Shown here piece after piece: positions 1-6,582 of a DNA stretch of 7,162 nucleotides. The translations under genes were made by a program, and so were the position numbers. The first letter of the stretch is position 1; each line of letters starts with the position of its first letter. The stretch comes from Clostridia bacterium (lineage in GTDB: Bacteria; Bacillota; Clostridia; Oscillospirales; CAG-272), in contig CAAGJL010000202.1 of assembly GCA_900770145.1 (NCBI GenBank), forward strand, positions 1 through 7,162, read 5' to 3'. The notes below the pieces were generated by a model, which saw only the letters and a list, made by a program, of their open reading frames with translations, was not told where the DNA came from and made no database searches.

Positions 1-964
1 ACTGGCGGAAGTTATCGCTGCCCGCTTTCATCGTCAGACGGTAGACGCCCACGGTTTTCGGGTGCCTCGCAACAACCTGCTCCGCGATGAAATCCTTGCG
101 GGTGCTGTTTGCCGCCACGATGGCGGAGATGATGTTTTGCGGCACGTCGTTATAATTGGCAAGCAGCTGTTTGGTGTCTTTCGGCAGGCAGTATCCGCCG
201 TAGCCGAAAGAGGGATTGTTATAGTGATTGCCGATACGCGGGTCAAGACAGACGCCCTCGATAATGGAGCGGGTGTCCAGCCCGCGCACCTGCGCGTAGG
301 TATCCAGCTCATTGAAATATGCCACGCGCAGGGCAAGGTAGGTATTGGCAAACAGTTTGACCGCCTCCGCCTCGGTCGGGTTCATAAACCGCACTTCGAT
401 GTCTTTTTTGATTGCCCCCTCGCAAAGCAGGCGGGCGAACGTTTTCGCGGCGGCTTCCGTCTTTTCGTCCCCGGTCGGCACGCCGACCACGATGCGGCTG
501 GGGTAGAGGTTATCATAAAGGGCGCGCCCCTCCCGCAGAAACTCGGGGCTGAACAGGATGTTGTTGCAGGAATATTTCTTTCTCACGCCCTCCGTAAAAC
601 CGACGGGGACGGTGGATTTGACAATCATCACGGCGTCCGGGTTGACCGCCAGCACCTGCCGGATAACGCTTTCCACCGATTCGGTATCAAAATAGTTTTT
701 GGCGGGGTCATAGTTTGTGGGGGTGGAAATCACCACAAGATCCGCGTCACGATAGGCGCTGTCGCCGTCGGTGGTGGCAAGGAGATCCAGCTTTCCGGCG
801 GCAAGATACTCCTCGATTTCCCGATCCGCAATCGGAGACTTTCCACGGTTGATCAGCTCTACCTTTTCCGGGACAATGTCAACGGCGCGCACCCGGTTGT
901 GCTGCGCCAGCAGCACGGATATGGACAAACCGACATAGCCGGTTCCTGCGACGGCGATTTTCAT
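1..964 (-). CDS. ugd: UDP-glucose 6-dehydrogenase, C-terminus cut by the window edge
   Basis: Oxidises UDP-glucose to UDP-glucuronate with two NAD+ in the cytoplasm, supplying the acidic sugar for a surface glycan. Reading from the ATG at 964-962 gives 321 residues before the left edge. Visible elements: Rossmann motif GTGYVGLS (7-14) with D29 after the second strand; STVPVG (117-122); SPEFLREG (139-146) with E141 and E145; K203 and N207 in the central helix; and GYGGYCLPKD (254-263) with catalytic C259 and D263. These match the catalytic set known from streptococcal UGDH almost residue for residue. The last residues, MKAGSDNFRQ, begin the conserved UDP-binding C-terminal domain; roughly 65-80 residues are missing. 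The start overlaps the flippase stop as ATGA, implying translational coupling, and GAGGGGGA lies 6 nt upstream. Other UDP-sugar dehydrogenases (e.g. UDP-ManNAc) usually have clearly different motifs, so UDP-glucose is favoured. Confidence 0.95.
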   Translation of the reverse strand, partial: MKIAVAGTGYVGLSISVLLAQHNRVRAVDIVPEKVELINRGKSPIADREIEEYLAAGKLDLLATTDGDSAYRDADLVVISTPTNYDPAKNYFDTESVESVIRQVLAVNPDAVMIVKSTVPVGFTEGVRKKYSCNNILFSPEFLREGRALYDNLYPSRIVVGVPTGDEKTEAAAKTFARLLCEGAIKKDIEVRFMNPTEAEAVKLFANTYLALRVAYFNELDTYAQVRGLDTRSIIEGVCLDPRIGNHYNNPSFGYGGYCLPKDTKQLLANYNDVPQNIISAIVAANSTRKDFIAEQVVARHPKTVGVYRLTMKAGSDNFRQ

Positions 965-2433
965 GGTCTTTCCCCCTCGGTATTTCTTTTACTGTGCCAT
1001 ACTTTTTTTATCAGACCCGCAAAGGACAGTACCGTGTTTTTCATATCGGCAAAATTCAGAAAAACAACAGCAACGCACAGCAACCCATAGTATAAATAGG
1101 AGCCTTTGACTTCAAAGACAATCAGCGCACAACCCGCCCCGGTAAGAACATAGGTAGCGATTGTCTGAACCCAACGGGTTTTCAGCCGAACCAATTTTTG
1201 AATGGTCAACATTCTGACAATCCAAGTTACAAAAAAGCTTACCGCCGTAGCGACAGAAGCCCCTACAACCCCTATGGATTGAATCAGAATCAGACCTAAA
1301 ACGATATTCACCACCGCGCCGATAGCGACAGAGACAAACAACTGTCCCGTTTTTTTATAAGCGCGAAATGCCGACGCCAAAAAACCGCACAGGCAGGAAA
1401 AAAAAGCAGACATGGTCAAAAACGGAATATGTCGCCATGCGGAATAATAGCTTTCGTCAAACAAAAGAGCGGCTGCTGATTTGGAAAACGGAATAATCAG
1501 CAGGCAACCAATCAGAGAAACAATATGCATTGAGCGATACATTTGCGTATAATACGCCGATTCATCCTCATCGCTCACATTGGAAATTGCCGACAACTGC
1601 CATGCTTGTGTAAAAACGGATAAAACCGCCGTCAGCAAAGACGGGATTTTATTCGCCACACTGAAAATGCCCGACTCGCTCAATCCCTCTCCGCTTGGCA
1701 ACAGACCGATCAACATATACTTATTGATGTACATATTGATCGACCACGCAAGCAGCGTCGGAATCATCGGGATACTGTACCGCAGCATTTCCCCAAGCAA
1801 CGACATGTTCACTTCAAGCGGAAAAAGTTGTTTATAGATCCCTCCGGCGAAAAACATCAAAAGGAGCGGAACGGCAAAACCGATAATAACACTCAGCAAA
1901 TATCCGTGAAGCCCGGTTTTGGCAATCAGCAAAAAATAGATATTGCATAAAATCACGGTGAGTGTTTGCACAATCCCCTGAATCGCATACAGTTTTGTTT
2001 TTCCCACGCCCTTCACATAATTGGCAAAGCATAAATGAAAATTATATGCCGCATAAGTCGCCGCAAAATAGCCCCAATACTGTGAAAGCTGCACGGCAAT
2101 TTCCGAGTTGATCCGGATGATAAGAGGATAAAACGCCAGTAACAGCAAAAGAGAAAGTGCGGTAACGATCACGGAATCGCCCAGTACAGCCTTTTTGGAA
2201 CAGTTTTTATCCAAAGCATATCGCAAAGTTGCATCCGTAATTGCCAATGTAAGAACCGGATATATCAGATTTACCGTTGTGCTGATCAGATCCGCAATGC
2301 CGTATTCCCCGGTCAACAAAACGGCGGTATACAACGGTGTCAGCAAAAACACAAGGATTTTTGAACCGAATGTGCTGATACCAAACAGCACCGTGTCTTT
2401 TGCCAGTTGTTTTGTTTTGGTTGATTTTGACAT
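961..2433 (-). CDS. wzx: Wzx-type polysaccharide repeat-unit flippase (MOP superfamily)
   Basis: Predicted inner-membrane flippase that moves the lipid-linked repeat unit to the outer face. It has 490 residues, a normal Wzx length, and many hydrophobic segments (about 15-40, 47-66, 85-105, 118-138, 148-170, 175-196, 215-245, 258-280, 302-325, 335-355, 362-384, 388-408, 422-440 and 445-462), consistent with 12-14 helices. Family-like stretches are FGSKILVFLLTPLYTAVL with EYGIADL near the N-terminus, RYSIPMIPTLLAW with NKYML at 219-241, and ANKIPSLLTAVLSVFTQAW at 260-278. The C-terminal tail is short, charged and cytosolic. Substrate specificity cannot be read from the sequence. It follows gmhA after 44 bp and overlaps ugd by 4 bp. 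Sample lines have about 40-47% GC against about 62% in sampled neighbouring lines, so it may have a different origin or simply reflect the AT-rich codons typical of Wzx genes. Confidence 0.9.
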   Translation of the reverse strand: MSKSTKTKQLAKDTVLFGISTFGSKILVFLLTPLYTAVLLTGEYGIADLISTTVNLIYPVLTLAITDATLRYALDKNCSKKAVLGDSVIVTALSLLLLLAFYPLIIRINSEIAVQLSQYWGYFAATYAAYNFHLCFANYVKGVGKTKLYAIQGIVQTLTVILCNIYFLLIAKTGLHGYLLSVIIGFAVPLLLMFFAGGIYKQLFPLEVNMSLLGEMLRYSIPMIPTLLAWSINMYINKYMLIGLLPSGEGLSESGIFSVANKIPSLLTAVLSVFTQAWQLSAISNVSDEDESAYYTQMYRSMHIVSLIGCLLIIPFSKSAAALLFDESYYSAWRHIPFLTMSAFFSCLCGFLASAFRAYKKTGQLFVSVAIGAVVNIVLGLILIQSIGVVGASVATAVSFFVTWIVRMLTIQKLVRLKTRWVQTIATYVLTGAGCALIVFEVKGSYLYYGLLCVAVVFLNFADMKNTVLSFAGLIKKVWHSKRNTEGERP

Positions 2434-2443
2434 ATTTATTTTA

Positions 2444-2449
2444 CCTTTT
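2444..2449 (-). promoter_or_regulatory. Weak ribosome binding site of the flippase gene
   Basis: Read on the minus strand this is AAAAGG, 10 nt before the flippase ATG in an AT-rich leader. It is much poorer than the GGAGG sites in front of gmhA, the hddC/gmhB fusion and hddA. A low-efficiency site would suit a membrane transporter needed in small amounts. That interpretation is an inference. Confidence 0.5.
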
Positions 2450-2477
2450 GGTATATAAATTCTATCGGAAACGGGAG

Positions 2478-3134
2478 TTATCTGTTATTCCGCCCGAAAA
2501 AGTAATCTTCTACCATCAGGCAAAGGCTGTGGTAGACCGGCAGGTGCAGCTCCTGCACCTGGTAGGTCTCGCTTTTCGGAACGCGGATGCAGACATCCGC
2601 CATCGCCGACAACCGGCTTTCCTTTTCCCCGGTGAGACCGATGATTTTCATCCCTTTTGCGCGCGCCACCACTGCGGCGTACAAAACGTTTTTGCTGTTG
2701 CCGGAGGTGGAAATACCGAAAAACACGTCCCCTTTTCTGCCGTATCCGTTGACCTGCTGGGCAAAGCACAACAGCGGCTCGCAATCATTCATATACGCGG
2801 TGGTCAGCGCGATGTGACCGTCCAGCGCGATTGCCGGAAGAGCCCCTTGCAGATTTTCCGCCAGCACGCCCCCAAGCTCGCCGTCTGCCTCGCGCAGGGC
2901 TTTTGCAAAGGAGGGGGGAATCGGTCTTTCCAGCACAAAACTCTTCATCAGTTCGCCCACGATATGCTCGGAGTCCGCCGCCGACCCTCCGTTCCCCGCA
3001 ATCAGAACGGTGCCCCCGTTTTCATAACAGTCTTTCATCAGCTCAAATGCGCCGGCAATGCTGTCCTGCGCCGGAATCAGTTCCGGGTATCTTGCAATCA
3101 ATAAATCGATCTGTTTTTTGGCAACGCTGTTCAT
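2478..3134 (-). CDS. gmhA: Sedoheptulose 7-phosphate isomerase (phosphoheptose isomerase), long SIS-domain form
   Basis: Converts sedoheptulose 7-phosphate to D-glycero-D-manno-heptose 7-phosphate, the first committed step to activated heptose; cytoplasmic. The 218-residue protein is a single SIS domain. IAGNGGSAADSEH (45-57) is the phosphosugar loop, and FFGISTSGNSKNV (138-150) is the second SIS signature. H57, E61, Q194 and H202 align with the metal ligands and catalytic residues of E. coli GmhA (H61, E65, Q172, H180), which argues against a generic SIS protein. The region between H57 and the second signature is about 25 residues longer than in E. coli GmhA, roughly at 66-100 (SFVLERPIPP onward). 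GGAGG sits 8 nt before the ATG and starts only a few bases after the fusion gene's TAA, with a 15 bp gap between the genes. Placement directly after hddA and hddC/gmhB supports the assignment. Confidence 0.92.
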   Translation of the reverse strand: MNSVAKKQIDLLIARYPELIPAQDSIAGAFELMKDCYENGGTVLIAGNGGSAADSEHIVGELMKSFVLERPIPPSFAKALREADGELGGVLAENLQGALPAIALDGHIALTTAYMNDCEPLLCFAQQVNGYGRKGDVFFGISTSGNSKNVLYAAVVARAKGMKIIGLTGEKESRLSAMADVCIRVPKSETYQVQELHLPVYHSLCLMVEDYFFGRNNR

Positions 3135-3149
3135 TCCCTTTTCCTCCGT

Positions 3150-4439
3150 TTATAAATGAATCTTCTGTACAATATCCCAAAGAGAGTTTCCGGTCACATC
3201 CTGACCATAGGCGCCGCCCCCGATCAGCCCGGTGGAACAGCCTGCCGCCTTCCCCGCCAGAATATCGTTTTCGCTGTCCCCGATCATAAAAGAGGCGGAA
3301 AGATCGATATTGTAATCCTCCGCCGCCTGCAACAGCAGTCCCGGCTTTGGTTTTCTGCATGCGCAATCTGTTTTCAGTTCCGGAATTTCCCCCGCATAGC
3401 CTTTGTGCGGATGGTGAGGGCAGACATAAATGCCGTCCACATAGGCGCCCTCCGCCCCCAGCAGGGTTTCCATCCGGTCATGGATTTTCCGCAAACCGTC
3501 CCGGGTCACTTCCCCGCGCGCAATCACCGGCTGATTGGTGACCACAATCGCAAGATAGCCGCTGTCATTGACGGTTTTCAGCGCGTTTGCCGCCCCTTCG
3601 GTCAGATACAGCTCCTCGGGGTTCCGCAAAAAGCCCACATAGCGGTTGATGGTGCCGTCCCGATCCAGGAAAACGGCTTTTTGTTTCCGCCTCAGGTTTT
3701 TTGCCTGCACGGTTCCGCGCCGGAAATCCCGGCATACCGCTTCGTACCGTTCCGGCGTGCCCATATCCTTGACGTACTCCGGGCTGTCATAGGAAAACAT
3801 CCTGCCCGTGCCGGCAAGGGGTCTTAACAGTTGCCTGTCCAGATCCGTTTTCGGGGTCTCCGCATTTCTTTCCAACACCTTGGGAGAAAGGATGTGCAAC
3901 CCGGCATTGACCCGGTTGCGGTAATACGTCGGGCGAGCGTCCTCTTTGGTAAGCCACTGCATCACCGCGCCGTCTTCATCCGAAATTACCAGCCCGCTGT
4001 CATACGGGTGGCTGTTGGGATGGGTAAACAACGTGGCAAGCCCGCCTTTGCGCCGATGGTAGGCGACAAAACGATTGAAATCAATATCAAACACCACATC
4101 CCCGTTCAGAAGCAAAAAATCCTCCGTCAGGCGGTCTTTGATCCGAAACAGCGCCCCCGCGTTTCCGAGGGGCTGTTCCTCGGTATAATATTCAATATGC
4201 ACTCCAAACGGCGCACCGGTGACCGGAGAGAGCCCGCTTCCGTCCCCGAAATACGCTTTGATGACATGACCGAGATGACCGACGGTCATCAGAATATCGG
4301 TAAAGCCCTGATCCCGCAGGCACATGATTTCGTGTTCCAGCACCGGCATCCCGCCGATCCGGATCATCGGCTTCGGAATATCGCTCGCAACGGACGAAAT
4401 TCTGGTCCCCTTACCGCCCGCCATGATCACTGTTTTCAT
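3150..4439 (-). CDS. hddC/gmhB: Bifunctional heptose-1-phosphate nucleotidyltransferase / heptose 1,7-bisphosphate phosphatase fusion
   Basis: A 429-residue protein with two enzymes of one pathway. Residues 1 to about 235 are a nucleotidyltransferase of the sugar-1-phosphate type: MAGGKGTR (6-13), the PKP lysine motif (22-24), QPLGNAGAL (89-97), LNGDVV (111-116) and VKDMGTPERY (223-232). It would join D-glycero-alpha-D-manno-heptose 1-phosphate to a nucleotide, GDP by analogy with HddC of Aneurinibacillus. After a basic linker (about 236-253), residues 254-429 form a HAD-IIIA phosphatase: VFLDRDGTIN (256-265) with nucleophile D259 and acid/base D261, VTNQPVIARGE (300-310), a zinc-loop set C340, H342, C359 and C361 followed by RKPKPG, and IGDSENDI (386-393). 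This matches GmhB, which removes the C7 phosphate of heptose 1,7-bisphosphate. The start is fixed by GGAGG 9 nt upstream and by the motif at residue 6. It follows hddA after 32 bp. The true nucleotide and anomer specificity cannot be read from the sequence. Confidence 0.93.
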   Translation of the reverse strand: MKTVIMAGGKGTRISSVASDIPKPMIRIGGMPVLEHEIMCLRDQGFTDILMTVGHLGHVIKAYFGDGSGLSPVTGAPFGVHIEYYTEEQPLGNAGALFRIKDRLTEDFLLLNGDVVFDIDFNRFVAYHRRKGGLATLFTHPNSHPYDSGLVISDEDGAVMQWLTKEDARPTYYRNRVNAGLHILSPKVLERNAETPKTDLDRQLLRPLAGTGRMFSYDSPEYVKDMGTPERYEAVCRDFRRGTVQAKNLRRKQKAVFLDRDGTINRYVGFLRNPEELYLTEGAANALKTVNDSGYLAIVVTNQPVIARGEVTRDGLRKIHDRMETLLGAEGAYVDGIYVCPHHPHKGYAGEIPELKTDCACRKPKPGLLLQAAEDYNIDLSASFMIGDSENDILAGKAAGCSTGLIGGGAYGQDVTGNSLWDIVQKIHL

Positions 4440-4471
4440 CTGTACATTCCTCCGCTCCGGCAGGAGAGCCG

Positions 4472-5476
4472 TTATTTCTCCGTGGATTCATATTCTTCCG
4501 GGGCGTAGTAAATCACCTGCGTCCCGGCGGTCTCAAATTCAAACGGGATATGTAACAACCCGTCCATTGCCTGCATCACATCCGGTTGTTTTTCCGGCGA
4601 AACATAAAACACCAGAAAGCCGCCGCCGCCTGCCCCCAGCAGTTTCCCGCCCAGGGCGCCGGCAGTAAGCCCTTTGTGATAAAGCGCGTCAATCGTATCC
4701 GTGGAGATGGCGGAACCGGTCTGCTTTTTCAGCTGCCACGTGACATCCAGCAACCTGCCGAAATCGTCCAGGTCGGCAGCGCTGTCGGTCAGAACGGCTT
4801 CCGCCTCGTCCACCAGCCGATACATTTCTGCCAGTTGTTTTGCCTTATCGCCCGCCGACAGGTTGTTTTTTTTCTGCACATCCGAGGAAAAGCGGGTAAA
4901 ACCGGTAAAAAACATCATCAGGTTCCGGTTCAGCCGCTTTTTTCTCTCCGGGGAAATGATCACGGGTCTGACGTCGTATCCGTCCGCGCCGAACTGAATC
5001 CGGTTGAACCCGCCGAACGCAGCGGCAATCTGATCCTGCCATCCCCCGGCTTCCCGGCACAAAACCCGTTCCAGATAAATCGCCTCATCGGCGAGTTTTT
5101 TCTTATCCGCATATTTCCCTTTCAGGGCGTAAAAGGCGTTCAGCATTCCCACCGCGAAAGAGCTGGAGGTGCCAAGCCCGGAGCGTGCAGGCAGATCCGC
5201 CTCATACGTCAGCCGGATCTCGCGCATATTCAGCAGTTTCATCGCCTCCCGGATGGCAGGGTGCTCAATCCTGTCAATATCAGTCACCCGTTCGGTCTTG
5301 GAATAGGACAACTCCGTAGAGTATTCAAAAAAGCGGGGTAAATGGCGGACGTTGACATAGCAGTACTTATCAAAGGTGGTGGAAAGCACCGCCCCGCCGT
5401 TCACCCTGAAATAATCTTCCATATCCGTTCCGCCGCCGAAAAACGACATCCGGAACGGGGTTTTTGTAATGATCAT
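4472..5476 (-). CDS. hddA: D-glycero-alpha-D-manno-heptose 7-phosphate kinase (GHMP family)
   Basis: Phosphorylates C1 of D-glycero-D-manno-heptose 7-phosphate with ATP to give the alpha-1,7-bisphosphate; cytoplasmic. The 334-residue protein is a full-length GHMP kinase. The N-terminal motif TPFRMSFFGGGTDMEDYF (5-22) is characteristic of HddA. LPARSGLGTSSSFAVGMLNA (95-114) is the ATP-binding loop, AGGWQDQIAAAFGGFN (143-158) holds the substrate-side aspartate D148, and KLLGAGGGGFLVFY (278-291) is GHMP motif 3. I chose the ATG at 5476-5474 because AAGGAGG lies 4 nt upstream and the family sequence starts there. An upstream in-frame start at 5515 would add 13 residues translated from the previous gene and breaks the homology pattern. 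The chosen start overlaps the pyruvyl transferase stop as ATGA. Neighbouring gmhB and gmhA functions make the heptose assignment firm compared with fucose or mevalonate kinases of the same superfamily. Confidence 0.94.
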   Translation of the reverse strand: MIITKTPFRMSFFGGGTDMEDYFRVNGGAVLSTTFDKYCYVNVRHLPRFFEYSTELSYSKTERVTDIDRIEHPAIREAMKLLNMREIRLTYEADLPARSGLGTSSSFAVGMLNAFYALKGKYADKKKLADEAIYLERVLCREAGGWQDQIAAAFGGFNRIQFGADGYDVRPVIISPERKKRLNRNLMMFFTGFTRFSSDVQKKNNLSAGDKAKQLAEMYRLVDEAEAVLTDSAADLDDFGRLLDVTWQLKKQTGSAISTDTIDALYHKGLTAGALGGKLLGAGGGGFLVFYVSPEKQPDVMQAMDGLLHIPFEFETAGTQVIYYAPEEYESTEK

Positions 5477-6582
5477 TTGTCCTCCTTGCCCAATCCGAGC
5501 GCTGCGCCAAGCCACGATACGGAATGCCCGCGCATGGCCGCCAGGCGCTCGTCCACGCCATCGTATTCCGGTGCACTGTCGGGGTTCGGCATGCCGCCCC
5601 CGGAAAGGATTCTGTCCCCAAGATTCAGGGTGCTCAGCAGATTTTCTATCCGGGAATTGGTGTTCTCTTTGCCGGCGCGGGTCACCGCATAAAAGTTTCT
5701 GTGCAACAGCACGGAAAACGCTGTCCCGTGGAAAGAATCCGTGATGACATACTTTGCGCCAAACAGTTTTCCGACAAACGCATCCGGCGACAGGGCGGAC
5801 GCATTGGCATAACCACGATACAGAAAGTCCCCTTTGAAATCCTTGTTTGCCACATACACTTTCAGCCCGGTCTTTTTTTGCAGGGCGCGCACTGCGTCCT
5901 GCATAGGACGGATATTGCCCAGATTATAGACGAAAATATAGTCCTCCTCCGGCGGGGGGCAAAATTTTTCCCAAAGCCCGGCACCCGCCAGCAATACCGG
6001 GTCCAGAACGGTCTCGCATTTTTGCCCGAGCAGATTGCCCACAAATCCGGCTGCTGCCTGCTCACGGAAAGAAAGAGCGTCAAACGCCCGCAGAAGTTTC
6101 TGATAATCCACGTGATACCGCTCCTGCCACAGTGCCAGAAAATCATTGTTGCCGATGCTTGCCGCATAGGCGATTTTGCGGGCTCCGGACGGAAAATCCA
6201 GCAGATATGCGCGGTCGCCCGCGGTGTTTTTGGGATTGAAAATTTGGTCGCTGCCGGCGACAATGACATCATACCTCCCAAGGTTCTCGTCCGTCACATC
6301 GGCGACTTTTAGTGACAGGGTCAGGTTTTCGCCGACGAAACGCGCGAAAGCGGCTTTCTTTTTTTTCAGCCGGGGCGTGCTGAGAAGCCCCAGCGCAAAG
6401 TCTTTCCAGCCGGTGCACTCACGCATTTTTCTTGCCCGATACTGCCTGTCAACCGCGGGGCAGGAATAATCGATGATTTCGCAGTCGGCGCCCATCCCCC
6501 GGATAACCTGTTGCAGGGCATACGCCTGCAACACCGCCCCGTAATTGACGGCGTTATGAAACGTTAAAATTCCTACTTTCAT
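5473..6582 (-). CDS. Polysaccharide pyruvyl transferase family protein
   Basis: A 369-residue protein of the polysaccharide pyruvyl transferase family (CsaB/WcaK relatives, PF04230 type), whose characterised members move pyruvate from phosphoenolpyruvate onto a sugar to form a ketal on a lipid-linked repeat. Evidence: an N-terminal KVGILTFHNAVNYGAVLQAYAL-like opening (residues 2-23; GAVLQAYAL at 15-23), VIVAGSDQIFNP (106-117), AYAASIGN (138-145), an LDPVLL segment at 193-198, and the hallmark YVITDSFHGTAFSVLL (278-293) with H285. No signal peptide or membrane helix is seen, so it is probably cytoplasmic. The start at 6582 is chosen because family homology begins there; an ATG at 6609 would add nine residues (MKRVRWGKN). 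It overlaps the upstream polymerase gene by 29 bp and hddA by 4 bp. Acceptor sugar and linkage are unknown; some relatives of this branch have no proven pyruvyl transfer, so the function is inferred from the family. Confidence 0.85.
   Translation of the reverse strand: MKVGILTFHNAVNYGAVLQAYALQQVIRGMGADCEIIDYSCPAVDRQYRARKMRECTGWKDFALGLLSTPRLKKKKAAFARFVGENLTLSLKVADVTDENLGRYDVIVAGSDQIFNPKNTAGDRAYLLDFPSGARKIAYAASIGNNDFLALWQERYHVDYQKLLRAFDALSFREQAAAGFVGNLLGQKCETVLDPVLLAGAGLWEKFCPPPEEDYIFVYNLGNIRPMQDAVRALQKKTGLKVYVANKDFKGDFLYRGYANASALSPDAFVGKLFGAKYVITDSFHGTAFSVLLHRNFYAVTRAGKENTNSRIENLLSTLNLGDRILSGGGMPNPDSAPEYDGVDERLAAMRGHSVSWLGAALGLGKEDK
5481..5487 (-). promoter_or_regulatory. Consensus ribosome binding site of hddA
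   Basis: On the minus strand this reads AAGGAGG with ACAA before the ATG at 5476. It lies inside the end of the pyruvyl transferase gene and decides the hddA start against the longer in-frame reading that would begin at 5515. Confidence 0.85.

Noticed and set aside
62..1090. A long open frame on the plus strand (342 codons) opposite ugd
   Set aside because: It lies antisense to a gene with clear dehydrogenase motifs, and its translation is low in complexity and resembles no family I know. It is an open shadow frame caused by GC-rich codons.
2434..2477. Possible internal promoter in the AT-rich gap before the flippase gene
   Set aside because: TATA-like and TAGAAT strings exist on the minus strand, but I could find no matching -35 box at the right spacing; the composition alone explains them.
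4445..4471. Small inverted repeat (CTCC/GGAG) between hddA and the fusion gene, as a terminator or RBS-masking hairpin
   Set aside because: The stem is only four base pairs, no U-run follows, and the GGAGG used by the next gene explains half of it.
5477..5515. Longer N-terminus for HddA starting at 5515
   Set aside because: The extra 13 residues lie in the end of the preceding gene; the consensus AAGGAGG and the family start both point to 5476.
3156..6312. Plus-strand open frames opposite hddC/gmhB, hddA and the pyruvyl transferase (for example 3156-3827, 4586-5341, 5524-6312)
   Set aside because: All are antisense to well-supported enzymes, lack a recognisable domain, and have Arg/Pro/Gln-rich shadow-frame composition.
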